NCBI GenBank assembly: GCA_031285945.1
Contig: JAITVF010000204.1
Coordinates: 1-8,829 of the forward strand
Direction: 5' to 3'
Source of the DNA: Oscillospiraceae bacterium
GTDB lineage: Bacteria; Bacillota; Clostridia; Oscillospirales; Ruminococcaceae
Length of the DNA stretch: 8,829 nucleotides
The notes below the pieces were generated by a model that worked only from the letters and a program-made list of their open reading frames with translations, was not told where the DNA came from and made no database searches. Position numbers and translations under genes: made by a program. Shown here in pieces: positions 1 through 6,330 of this stretch. Position 1 is the stretch's first letter, and each line of letters begins with the position of its first letter.

Positions 1-42
1 GGCTTTATACTCTTAGCCGCAGTCAGGATGATTTTACGATGA
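1..42 (+). CDS. C-terminal end of an upstream TauE/SafE half-transporter (partial)
   Basis: Frame 1 is open from the window edge and reads GFILLAAVRMILR, then TGA. This resembles the last membrane segment of the next gene (GGFLLVIGLRELF), so it is probably the end of a paralogous TauE/SafE half-protein. Its TGA overlaps the next ATG as ATGA, an arrangement that usually gives translational coupling. Only 13 residues are visible, so the family call rests on the similarity and on known pairs of half-size TauE genes in Clostridia. Confidence 0.6.
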   Translation, partial: GFILLAAVRMILR

Positions 43-428
43 GCTTTGCCTTTGCGGCGGCGGCGTCCTTTTTGGGCGCCCTTCTCAGCGCCCTTGGGAT
101 GGGGGGCGGCAGCGTTCTAATACTATACCTCACCATGGCGGCGGGGATGGCGCAGCTCGAGGCCCAGGGTATAAACCTCGTATTTTTTCTGCCGGTCGCG
201 GCGGTCGCGTTATTTTTTCACCGGCGAAACGGCCTTGTACGCTGGCGGCTTGCGCTTCCCTTCGGTATCTTTGGCTGCGCTGGCGTTTATTTTGGGCAAA
301 GGCTGGCCCTTCTCGCGGGTTCCGGGCTGCTGGGCAGGCTCTTCGGCGGTTTTCTTCTCGTAATAGGGCTGCGCGAGCTCTTTTCTAAAGGCAACCGGTC
401 TACGGGCGGTCAGGAAGAAAAAAAATAA
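39..428 (+). CDS. TauE/SafE family membrane permease, half-size
   Basis: A 129-residue, very hydrophobic protein with about four membrane segments (roughly residues 3-33, 44-60, 70-90 and 95-113) and a short polar tail. The motif GMGGGSVLILYL near residues 20-31, followed by QGINLVFFLPVA, is typical of the TauE/SafE family, proposed exporters of sulfite or other small organosulfur anions. Full-length members have about 250 residues and two repeats; this is one repeat, and the fragment upstream looks like the other, so the two probably form a heterodimeric transporter in the cytoplasmic membrane. The start is set by the 4-base overlap with the upstream gene; AGGATG at 25-30 is a weak ribosome binding site. 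The substrate cannot be told from sequence. Confidence 0.85.
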   Translation: MSFAFAAAASFLGALLSALGMGGGSVLILYLTMAAGMAQLEAQGINLVFFLPVAAVALFFHRRNGLVRWRLALPFGIFGCAGVYFGQRLALLAGSGLLGRLFGGFLLVIGLRELFSKGNRSTGGQEEKK

Positions 429-468
429 AAAAACTTATAAATTTTCCCGCAAATTATTCCAGTTACAG

Positions 469-498
469 GCATAATTCCCGCCCGGACGGGACAAACTA
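469..498 (+). promoter_or_regulatory. Candidate sigma-F promoter for the SpoIIQ-like gene
   Basis: GCATA at 469-473 and GGACAAACTA at 489-498, separated by 15 bases, fit the published Bacillus sigma-F pattern GYATA / GGNNANAHTR at every fixed position. spoIIQ is a sigma-F (forespore) gene in Bacillus, so the site makes biological sense. One caution: transcription would start near 504-506, which puts the GGAGG at 504-508 at the very 5' end of the mRNA. The rest of 429-520 is AT-rich and holds no gene or clear terminator. Confidence 0.5.
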
Positions 499-520
499 CC
501 AATGGAGGTGCAGAAGAATT

Positions 521-1291
521 ATGAGCAAAATGAACTTTTCCAGAGGCAAATTCAGCCGCTTTATCAGCTCAAAGGGCTTTTACGTCGCCCTGGCTATCTG
601 CCTTGTAGGCGCGAGCGCGGCCACTTGGATGGCCGTGGACCGAACTCTTGGCGACATTGAAAACCAAAACAATCAAATGCTTCAGCAGGACCAGCCCTTT
701 GCCGATTTCCCTCAGGTGGAAGACGTCGAACAAAACGTACCCGACGTTCCAAATCCCTTGCCGGATCCGTCGGTATGGCAGCCTTCCTCGTCAACGTCTT
801 CCTTGCCGTCAGAGGAGCCGTCAGCACAGTCCGAGCAGTCCGAACCGTCAACGGAGCCGGCCGAATCGCCCAGGCTTGTATACGCTTTGCCAATTCGCGG
901 TGACGTTATAAGCGCCTACTCGAACGGCGAGCTTATCCGCAATATCACACTGGGCGACTGGCGCACCCACGACGGCATGGATATCTACGCCGCAAAGGGC
1001 GAGGATATTTGCGCCGCCGCCGACGGAACGGTAGCCGAGATTCGCAACGACGCCCTTTGGGGCACGGTAGTCGTTCTCAACCACGCCGACGGGAACCAGA
1101 CCCTTTACTGCGGCCTGGCCCCTACCCTTCCCGTGGCTGTGGGCGATCAGGTAACCGCGAGAGAGGCCATTGGCAAGCTGGACGGCGTCCCCTGTGAAAT
1201 CTCTGAGGAAAGCCACCTTCACTTCGCCATCCGCAACGAAGGTAAATGGCTTGATCCCATGGCCGTCCTGGGCGGCTCGCCAGCGGCCTGA
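521..1291 (+). CDS. SpoIIQ-like M23 (LytM) sporulation protein
   Basis: 256 residues: a short cytoplasmic N-terminus, one membrane anchor (about 20-39), a Ser/Pro/Glu-rich linker (about 88-117) and a LytM/peptidase M23 domain (about 123-250). The phrase LGDWRTHDGMDI and the VPCEISEESHLHF block are typical of clostridial SpoIIQ. In that family the forespore protein binds SpoIIIAH across the intermembrane space to form the feeding-tube channel and support engulfment. The first zinc motif HxxxD (H150, D154) and the last HxH (H232, H234) are present. The central histidine of active M23 enzymes, normally in YxHL, is replaced in LYCGL (195-199), so hydrolase activity is doubtful although zinc binding is plausible. 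The GGAGGTG at 504-510 sets the ATG, about 10 bases downstream. Convergent with gdhA. A generic M23 peptidase is the alternative. Confidence 0.85.
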   Translation: MSKMNFSRGKFSRFISSKGFYVALAICLVGASAATWMAVDRTLGDIENQNNQMLQQDQPFADFPQVEDVEQNVPDVPNPLPDPSVWQPSSSTSSLPSEEPSAQSEQSEPSTEPAESPRLVYALPIRGDVISAYSNGELIRNITLGDWRTHDGMDIYAAKGEDICAAADGTVAEIRNDALWGTVVVLNHADGNQTLYCGLAPTLPVAVGDQVTAREAIGKLDGVPCEISEESHLHFAIRNEGKWLDPMAVLGGSPAA

Positions 1292-1359
1292 CGCAAACAT
1301 CATCCTCAATTATCTCTCTCCCCCGCACGCGTAGCGTACAGGTGTTATCTTGAAAAATT

Positions 1360-1397
1360 TTACCCGTCATTGCAAGCAGGGCCGCAATGACGGGTAA
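1360..1397. terminator. 14-bp perfect palindrome, likely bidirectional terminator
   Basis: Arms 1360-1373 and 1384-1397 (TTACCCGTCATTGC and its exact complement) enclose a 10-base loop. It lies between the convergent SpoIIQ-like and gdhA genes. On the minus strand the stem is followed by AAATTTTT, a fair U-tract for gdhA; on the plus strand only TTT follows, so termination of the SpoIIQ-like transcript would be weaker. The CGTCATTGC core resembles palindromic intergenic repeats found in many bacterial genomes, so it may also be a dispersed repeat used as a terminator. Confidence 0.7.
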
Positions 1398-1463
1398 TTT
1401 GTAGCTATAGCAATTGTAAGAAATGAATGGGGCTTGCTATTATTCCCACAATTCGGGAATTAC

Positions 1464-2717
1464 TCAGGGCCAGATGCCTCCGCGAAGGCTGAGCGCCTCG
1501 ACGACTTTCTTGACGGCTATGACATAGGCGGCGGTGCGAAGGCTTACCTTTCTTTCCTCGGCGGTTTCCCACACGGATTTAAAGGCGTTGTCCATAAGAA
1601 CCTGCAGCTTAGAGTTGACCTCCTCCTCGCTCCAGTAGAAGGACTGAAGGTTTTGCACCCACTCAAAGTAGGAAACAGCAACGCCGCCGGCATTGGCGAG
1701 GATATCGGGCGCGACATGCACTCCGCGCTTATTAAGCGCCTCTCCCGCCTCTACGGTGGTGGGGCCGTTGGCGCCCTCCACAATTACCTTTGCCCGAATC
1801 TTATCTACGTTATCTATATTGATTTGATTTTCAAGGGCGGCGGGTATCAAAACATCGACCGGCAGGCACAAAAGCTCCTGGTTGCCGATACGCTTCGCCT
1901 TTGTTTCGTAGCTGTCAAGAAGCTTTCTGGCGCTCACGTGGGCTAAAATCTCCTTGAAGTTTAAGCCCTCGGGGTCGTAGATGCCGCCGCTAACGTCGCT
2001 GACGGCCACAATCTTTCCGCCCGCCTCGCTTATGAGACGGGCCGAGACGCTGCCTACGTTCCCCATACCCTGTACGGCGACCGAAGCGCCCTCAAGCTTC
2101 ATCCCAAGCTTGCCAAGAAGATTTTGGGTGGTAATAGTTACACCGCGGCCGGTGGCGTCACCCCGGCCCAGGGAGCCGCCCAGGCCTATGGGCTTGCCGG
2201 TTACCACGCCTGGGGCGCTGTAGCCCATAAGCATGCTGTATGAGTCCATAATCCAGCCCATTACCTCGGCGTTAGAGCCTACGTCGGGGGCGGGTATGTC
2301 AGTTTCGGGGCCGATTACGGGCGCTATCATAAAGGTGTAGCGGCGGGTAAGATTTTTAAGCTCCGTTTTGCTGAGCTTATAAGGGTCCACCGCGATGCCG
2401 CCCTTGGCGCCGCCGTAAGGGATTCCTATTACCGCGCACTTAAAGGTCATCCAGGCGGCCAGCGCTTTGACCTCGTTGACGTCTACGTCGGGGTGGAAGC
2501 GGATCCCGCCCTTGGCGGGTCCGCGAAGGGTGGAGTGCTGTATACGAAAGCCCTCGAACACCTTTACGCTGCCGTCGTCCATCCTGACAGGAACCGAGAC
2601 CTTCATTTCCCTTTCCGGAAATTTGATCTGCTCGTACTCCTGCTGGGTGTAGCCGAGCAGCTTTGCGGCGTTGTCTATTACCGCGAGAACGTTGTCGTAG
2701 GGATTGTAACCGGACAT
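1464..2717 (-). CDS. gdhA: Glutamate dehydrogenase, probably NAD-dependent
   Basis: 417 residues, the normal length for a hexameric bacterial Glu/Leu/Phe/Val dehydrogenase. It interconverts glutamate with 2-oxoglutarate and ammonium in the cytoplasm. Visible motifs: substrate-binding PAKGGIRF (K69) and TFKC (K93), the catalytic lysine in GGAKGGI (K105), the catalytic aspartate in PAPDVGS (D145), the Rossmann glycine motif GMGNVGS (217-223), and an acidic residue (D241) at the end of the second strand that usually favours NAD over NADP. VEGANGPTT (313-321) is the usual C-terminal signature. AAGGAGGA at 2726-2733 sets the ATG eight bases downstream. It is monocistronic, with its own promoter and terminator. 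In Clostridia the NAD enzyme usually serves glutamate fermentation; the cofactor call is an inference. Confidence 0.95.
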   Translation of the reverse strand: MSGYNPYDNVLAVIDNAAKLLGYTQQEYEQIKFPEREMKVSVPVRMDDGSVKVFEGFRIQHSTLRGPAKGGIRFHPDVDVNEVKALAAWMTFKCAVIGIPYGGAKGGIAVDPYKLSKTELKNLTRRYTFMIAPVIGPETDIPAPDVGSNAEVMGWIMDSYSMLMGYSAPGVVTGKPIGLGGSLGRGDATGRGVTITTQNLLGKLGMKLEGASVAVQGMGNVGSVSARLISEAGGKIVAVSDVSGGIYDPEGLNFKEILAHVSARKLLDSYETKAKRIGNQELLCLPVDVLIPAALENQINIDNVDKIRAKVIVEGANGPTTVEAGEALNKRGVHVAPDILANAGGVAVSYFEWVQNLQSFYWSEEEVNSKLQVLMDNAFKSVWETAEERKVSLRTAAYVIAVKKVVEALSLRGGIWP

Positions 2718-2806
2718 AGCGCGCTTCCTCCTTCTATACCGTCTGCAAATTTAAAATGACGCAAAACAGTTTGAATCAATCATAAATCGCGTCTTTTTCC
2801 TCATAT

Positions 2807-2835
2807 ATCATACAGCACAGGGTCTAAAAATGCAA
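2807..2835 (-). promoter_or_regulatory. Candidate sigma-A promoter for gdhA
   Basis: On the minus strand, TTGCAT (2830-2835) and TATGAT (2807-2812) are separated by 17 bases. The -10 matches the consensus at 5 of 6 positions; the -35 keeps only TTG. It would give a leader of about 80 bases before gdhA. No riboswitch-like fold was recognised in that leader. Confidence 0.45.
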
Positions 2836-2900
2836 GAGCATAAGCCTAAACCTGCAAAAAATTTTATATAGTGAAACTTAAATACCTAAAATCCCGTACG

Positions 2901-2945
2901 ATATTATTACCCCGCCTCTGGGGAGGAGCAATAGAGTAATATTAT
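2901..2945. repeat. Imperfect inverted repeat (left member of a related pair)
   Basis: ATATTATTAC (2901-2910) pairs with GTAATATTAT (2936-2945) at 9 of 10 positions, and CCTC (2915-2918) can pair with GAGG (2923-2926) inside. No T-tract follows on either strand, so it is not a typical terminator. The arms resemble the neighbouring repeat at 3015-3075. Confidence 0.45.
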
Positions 2946-3014
2946 AAAAGCATTTTATTTGCGGCTTAGTGTTATTATGGCTTGTTTGATAAATGTTTGA
3001 GCTGGGAAATATTT

Positions 3015-3075
3015 ATACTGCTCCGCGATTAAAATCGTTTCAAGACCTGCGGGGATTTTAATGGCGGAGTAGTAT
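3015..3075. repeat. Long inverted repeat, 22-bp arms
   Basis: Arms 3015-3036 and 3054-3075 match at 20 of 22 positions, and one mismatch can form a G-U pair; the loop is 17 bases. The key core is CTCCGC...TTAAAATC against GATTTTAA...GCGGAG. No T-tract follows on either strand. It could be a non-autonomous mobile repeat, a structured RNA or a cruciform site; none of these is proven. Confidence 0.65.
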
Positions 3076-3121
3076 TATATGCGTGGCGTTTTAAAAGGCC
3101 CTTCGCGCTCTTAATTTTTGT

Positions 3122-3150
3122 ACATATCACGGACGATTTTTTCATATAAA
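3122..3150 (+). promoter_or_regulatory. Weak candidate sigma-E promoter for the deacetylase gene
   Basis: ACATATCA (3122-3129) and CATATAAA (3143-3150), separated by 13 bases, loosely fit the mother-cell sigma-E pattern (ATA element, then CATACANT). The -10 differs from it at two of its seven fixed positions. It is listed because PdaB-type deacetylases are sporulation genes, but AT-rich DNA yields such matches by chance. Confidence 0.2.
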
Positions 3151-3234
3151 TGGACAGGACGGGTCGCATGCTAACTCCCGGGAAGCGCCAAGGGGCGCAG
3201 TCTCTTCTTTCCCGGTTTTGGGGGTGTGTTCGGG

Positions 3235-3819
3235 ATGAGGAAAAAGGCTTCGGCCGGATTTTTTTACATAATCAACAAATGGACGGCGCTTGCCTTTTGC
3301 GTCCTCTTTATTTTGGGGGTATTGCTGGCCACGTGGGAAGTGGGGAATATCGTAAAAATAGTCGCGCAGCCCGAAAAAAAGCCGATCTACTCGGTGGATA
3401 CCGAGGGGATGACGGTCGCGCTGGGGATAAACTGCGCTTGGGATAACTCGGATATCCCGGAGCTTTTGAGTATTCTTGAGCATTACAACGTTAAAGCGAG
3501 CTTTTTTGTTTTGGGCAGCTGGTGCGATCAATATCCCGAATCGGTCCGCCAGATAGCCGGGGCGGGCCACGAGATAGGCAGCCACTCAAACTCCCACGCC
3601 AATCTTACCCGCCTCGACAAGGAGGGCGTGCTTAGCGAAATCAGGGAAAGCTGCCGCAAAATAGAAGAGCTTACCGGCAAGGCGCCGGCTCTGTTTCGCC
3701 CGCCCTCCGGCGCCTACAACAGCGAGGTAATCGGCTTAATCGAGGAAGAAGGCCTTTATCCCATCCAATGGGACTGCGACCTGATACATATGAAAACCTT
3801 AAAAGAAAAGCTTCCCTGA
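3235..3819 (+). pseudogene. PdaB-like polysaccharide deacetylase, C-terminally truncated
   Basis: 194 residues from the ATG at 3235: a membrane anchor at about 16-36, then a NodB-type domain. Full-length relatives remove N-acetyl groups from peptidoglycan in the envelope; PdaB relatives act in spore formation. The metal motif HSNSH (117-121) and RPPSGAYN (155-162) are present, and IQWDCD (177-182) corresponds to the fourth motif. The protein then stops at the point where PdaB relatives continue for about 55-60 residues, including the last histidine motif. Its final codons and TGA lie inside the terminator stem of the opposing Uma2 gene, so the 3' end was replaced. Motif 1 (TFD in PdaB) reads GIN (64-66), so the general-base aspartate is Asn. 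GGGGGTG at 3220-3226 favours the ATG over an in-frame GTG at 3226. Probably inactive. Confidence 0.75.
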
Positions 3820-3839
3820 AGAACACCTCAGGGAAGCTT
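3808..3839 (-). terminator. Strong Rho-independent terminator for the Uma2 unit
   Basis: Twelve-base perfect arms (3808-3819 and 3828-3839, AAGCTTCCCTGA and its complement) enclose an 8-base loop. On the minus strand the stem runs into TTCTTTTAA. It sits 49 bases after the Uma2 stop codon. The stop codon of the truncated deacetylase is inside its arm, so the hairpin belongs to the incoming DNA. Confidence 0.85.
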
Positions 3840-3888
3840 AATAAATGCCTGTTTTTAATCCATGCAGATCGGAAAATACGGGGCGCAA

Positions 3889-4482
3889 TTACTCCGCAAA
3901 CACATCCCGCAAATTGATCATGCAGCCCGGCAATACGTCTACGGGCGCTGTGTCGGCGTCGGTATAACCCGATACGAAATAGAGGCCGTCCTTTAAGAGG
4001 CAAACCTGCACCGTCCTAGTGTCGGGATCTACAAGCCAATATTCCCTGACCCCGGCCCGCAGGTACTTGTTGAATTTTATGATTCTATCCTTGCGGGCGG
4101 TTGAGGGGGAAAGGACTTCAGCTATCAGATCGGGCGCGCCCTTACAGCCCCTGTCGTCCAGCCTGAATCTGTCGCACACCACCGATATATCGGGTTCAAT
4201 CGCCGTGTCGTCGTCGCCATCGGCGTTTAATCTGACGGCAAACGGCGCGGAATAAACCTTGCAGGACTTTCCCCTGAGGAAGTTCGCGAGCTGCCTGTAA
4301 AGCTCTCCGCTTATTTCCTGATGTGACCGGGACGGGGCCGCCTGCATCACCGGCCCGCCCTCAATGATTTCCCCTCCGTAGGTGTGGTAGGGTATGCCGT
4401 CTATAATTTCTATGCGTTCGTTTTCATCCCACGCGAGGTAATCCGCATAGGTGTATTGGCGTTTTTCCCTGTGCAATGGCAT
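3889..4482 (-). CDS. Uma2-family (DUF820) putative PD-(D/E)xK endonuclease
   Basis: 197 residues. The Uma2 pattern is clear: an N-terminal YTYADYLAWDENERIEIIDG segment, EPDISVVCD (96-104), DLIAEVLSPST (118-128), a following basic helix with K131, K136 and K139, then GVREYWLVDP (144-153). The likely nuclease residues are D98, E122 and a lysine of the basic stretch. Uma2 proteins are predicted restriction-like endonucleases, mostly of unknown role. An in-frame ATG exists at 4602, but AAGGAGGAC at 4491-4499 lies eight bases before the ATG at 4482, which I take as the start. The gene overlaps the end of the antitoxin-like gene by 59 bases in another frame and ends before a strong terminator. The pairing suggests a toxin or defence role, which is inference. 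Confidence 0.88.
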   Translation of the reverse strand: MPLHREKRQYTYADYLAWDENERIEIIDGIPYHTYGGEIIEGGPVMQAAPSRSHQEISGELYRQLANFLRGKSCKVYSAPFAVRLNADGDDDTAIEPDISVVCDRFRLDDRGCKGAPDLIAEVLSPSTARKDRIIKFNKYLRAGVREYWLVDPDTRTVQVCLLKDGLYFVSGYTDADTAPVDVLPGCMINLRDVFAE

Positions 4483-4717
4483 TTGGGCTTGTCCTCCTTC
4501 CAGCGGGGCTGGTATCGTCGGCTGCCAGCGCCTCCCTGACATACTGCCGGTACATAAATTTTTCAAACTCCGCGTAATCCTCCATATTAACCAGCACGGC
4601 ATCCGGTTTGCCGTTATTGGTGAGAATCACAGGGGCTCGCCGCTCTTTTACGAGCTTTATCATTTCGGCGTAGTTGTTGCGCAACTGGCTTGAGGGCTTA
4701 ATTTGCGTTTGAAACAT
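4424..4717 (-). CDS. Phd/YefM-type antitoxin
   Basis: 97 residues. The first 65 match the Phd/YefM antitoxin fold: IKPSSQLRNNYAEMIKLVKE (6-25, DNA-binding N-terminus), then PVILTNNGKPDAVLVNMEDYAEFEKF. In this family the N-terminal half dimerises and represses its own promoter, and the flexible C-terminal tail neutralises a toxin. Here the tail (about 66-97, rich in Ala, Ser, Pro and Gly) looks unlike usual RelE- or Doc-binding tails, partly because it also encodes the start of the Uma2 gene in another frame. No RelE, ParE or Doc gene is present; the Uma2 gene takes the toxin position. The ribosome binding site is weak (AAGG about 9 bases upstream). A palindrome lies just upstream. The antitoxin call is firm, the partner is not. 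Confidence 0.85.
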   Translation of the reverse strand: MFQTQIKPSSQLRNNYAEMIKLVKERRAPVILTNNGKPDAVLVNMEDYAEFEKFMYRQYVREALAADDTSPAGRRTSPNAIAQGKTPIHLCGLPRVG

Positions 4718-4741
4718 AAGATATGCCTTATTTTACAAGAA

Positions 4742-4771
4742 TATCGTATCAAAATTCCGATACAATAGCAA
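4742..4771 (-). promoter_or_regulatory. Antitoxin promoter with overlapping palindromic operator
   Basis: TATCGTATC (4742-4750) and GATACAATA (4759-4767) form an inverted repeat (8 of 9) around an 8-base centre. It overlaps a minus-strand promoter candidate: TTGCTA (4766-4771), 17 bases, then TACGAT (4743-4748) preceded by an extended -10 TGA. Phd/YefM proteins bind such palindromes to repress themselves. As this is also the only DNA between the recombinase stop and the antitoxin start, an attachment site is an alternative reading. Confidence 0.45.
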
Positions 4772-4781
4772 GCCCCTATTC

Positions 4782-6299
4782 TTAAACCAGATCAAACGCC
4801 TTTGTCCATGTGATTTGCACGCTGTCGGCAATGATTTCTACCTTTTCAATCATCTGGCCGGCAACCTGCTTTTTTTCCTCTAGGCTAAGGGACTGCCAAC
4901 GGGAAACAATGTTGATAACCTGGAATATATTGGCGTCGCCCATCGCGGTATCCACTAAATCCTGTCGGGTCGCTTCGAGCAGCGCCCGCTTTTCTTTTTC
5001 CAGCGCTTCTATTTTCTCGTTGATGTATTTGGTTACGATGGCGTTACCCGCCGCGATTTGCTCAAGCAGGTTATCGATTTTCTCATCGATGATTTTGAGT
5101 TGACGATCTTGACCTGCGTTTGGTTCCTTTGATTCCCGCACCCTGCGCTTCAGAATCCGGTTGCTGTTGCACAGCGTAAAAATCTGCGCCTCGACAACCG
5201 CCTCCACATCGGGGACTTTTAGTGTGCGCCCTAAGCCGTCGCAGTCCTGCCGAAGCTTTTTGCCGGTGCAGCTCAGATAGTAAACGCCATTGTATTGAGA
5301 GGAGGTGGTGACCGAGCTGCCGCAATACCCACACCGCAGCTTACCGGAAAGCCAGCTATACTTACTTTTCCCGGCGTTGGCGATCCGCTTATTGGTGGAC
5401 AGCTTGTGCTGACAGAGCAGGAAGGTGCGGGAGTCGATAATTCCTTCATGAAGCGCCAGTGAGAGGGTGTGGTTCTCAATGTTGGTGTACTTGCGGTCGG
5501 AGGCCTTGCGCTTGCCGTACAGGTAGCAGCCGTTGATGCCGATAAAGTCTTCGATGCTGTTGGATAGAATGCACCCTTTGCTCTTGTAATATAGATAGAC
5601 GTCGGCGTCGGCGCGGACATAGACGGGATTGTGCATAATCCGGCTGAGCTTGCAGGTATCCCAGTTTCCGCCCTGTGCCGCGGGAATCTCCAGCTTGTTG
5701 AGATACCGGCTTATGGTTCCCAAAGATGTATCGGGCCTTATGTACATGCTGTATATCTCGCGGAGAACCCGGACCTGCTCCGGAATCTCCTCAAAGGTAT
5801 AGGTCTTTTTGCCGTTCAGGCAGGTCTCAATCTTGCGCAGGCCGTAAGGGGCGCGGCCTCCGATATACATTCCCTGGCGGCCTCGTTCATAATAGTTGGT
5901 TATCACCCGCTCCTGAATGGTTTCCCGCTCCAGCTGCGCGAATACCATTATAATAGACAGCATGGCCTTGCCTATGGGAGCGCTGGTATCAAACTTTTCG
6001 GTGCAACTTAAAAACTCAATGCCGTGTTCGTTAAACAGGTCGATTATTCTTGCAAAGTCCAACAGTGAACGACTGATGCGGTCGAGCCTGTACACAATTA
6101 CCTTAGTTATTTTGCCCTTTTTTACATCGTCCAGGAGCTTTTCAAAATCGGGGCGGTTGGTGTTCTTGCCGCTGTAGCCCCGGTCGGTATAAACAGCGGT
6201 ATTTTCCGTTCCGGCTTCTCGCCTGCAAAACTCGATCTGGCTGTCAATTGATATGCTGTCCTTGCGGTCTACGGACTGCCGCGTATAAATTGCTACCAT
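4782..6299 (-). CDS. Large serine recombinase (site-specific integrase)
   Basis: 505 residues. The N-terminal resolvase domain (about 1-145) has the nucleophile in YTRQSVDR (S9) and the arginine-rich catalytic motif YRLDRISRS (70-78). Next come a recombinase DNA-binding domain (about 150-270), a zinc ribbon with C323, C326, C344 and C353, a coiled coil (about 398-447) and a short C-terminal domain. Such enzymes integrate and excise elements through a covalent serine-DNA intermediate, often aided by a directionality factor. The ATG at 6299 is preferred because the conserved MVAIYTRQS starts there and a G-rich stretch (6304-6314) lies just upstream; a GTG at 6335 would begin inside a hairpin. 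The gene is downstream of the 49-residue gene, with no visible terminator before the antitoxin, so read-through is possible. Full length, no frameshift, probably active. Confidence 0.93.
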   Translation of the reverse strand: MVAIYTRQSVDRKDSISIDSQIEFCRREAGTENTAVYTDRGYSGKNTNRPDFEKLLDDVKKGKITKVIVYRLDRISRSLLDFARIIDLFNEHGIEFLSCTEKFDTSAPIGKAMLSIIMVFAQLERETIQERVITNYYERGRQGMYIGGRAPYGLRKIETCLNGKKTYTFEEIPEQVRVLREIYSMYIRPDTSLGTISRYLNKLEIPAAQGGNWDTCKLSRIMHNPVYVRADADVYLYYKSKGCILSNSIEDFIGINGCYLYGKRKASDRKYTNIENHTLSLALHEGIIDSRTFLLCQHKLSTNKRIANAGKSKYSWLSGKLRCGYCGSSVTTSSQYNGVYYLSCTGKKLRQDCDGLGRTLKVPDVEAVVEAQIFTLCNSNRILKRRVRESKEPNAGQDRQLKIIDEKIDNLLEQIAAGNAIVTKYINEKIEALEKEKRALLEATRQDLVDTAMGDANIFQVINIVSRWQSLSLEEKKQVAGQMIEKVEIIADSVQITWTKAFDLV

Positions 6300-6303
6300 A
6301 CAC

Positions 6304-6314
6304 TCCCCCCCCTT
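6304..6314 (-). promoter_or_regulatory. G-tract ribosome binding site of the recombinase
   Basis: On the minus strand AAGGGGGGGGA (eight G) ends five bases before the ATG at 6299. The pyrimidine-rich 16S tail can pair with it imperfectly. A mononucleotide run at this position can slip in replication and alter initiation strength, so expression might vary. Confidence 0.4.
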
Positions 6315-6330
6315 CTCAAAGAAAATAGTG

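Larger units (their letters stand above)
2836..3234. other. Intergenic stretch without a convincing gene
   Basis: AT-rich DNA between the divergent gdhA and deacetylase genes. The short open frames here lack ribosome binding sites and recognisable protein features. It contains two inverted repeats (2901-2945 and 3015-3075), a small GCGCC-AAGG-GGCGC hairpin at 3186-3199, and a weak sporulation-type promoter candidate at 3122-3150. No tRNA or known RNA family was recognised. Confidence 0.6.

Noticed and set aside
848..1309. 153-codon minus-strand open frame
   Set aside because: Antisense to the SpoIIQ-like gene; no ribosome binding site and an implausible composition.
1434..1946. 170-codon plus-strand open frame
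   Set aside because: It is antisense to gdhA, whose family match, length and ribosome binding site are unambiguous; the frame shows no family features.
3186..3199. GCGCC-AAGG-GGCGC mini-hairpin
   Set aside because: Five base pairs without a T-tract; too little to call a regulatory element.
3150..3446. 98-codon plus-strand open frame before and within the deacetylase
   Set aside because: It lacks a ribosome binding site and overlaps the deacetylase in another frame.
3142..3585. 147-codon minus-strand open frame opposite the deacetylase
   Set aside because: No recognisable protein pattern, and it overlaps the clear NodB domain on the other strand.
4483..4602. N-terminal extension of the Uma2 protein to the ATG at 4602
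   Set aside because: The extension lies fully in the antitoxin gene, is not Uma2-like, and AAGGAGGAC at 4491-4499 points to the ATG at 4482.
5631..6011. 126-codon plus-strand open frame
   Set aside because: Antisense to the recombinase; a shadow of its codon pattern.
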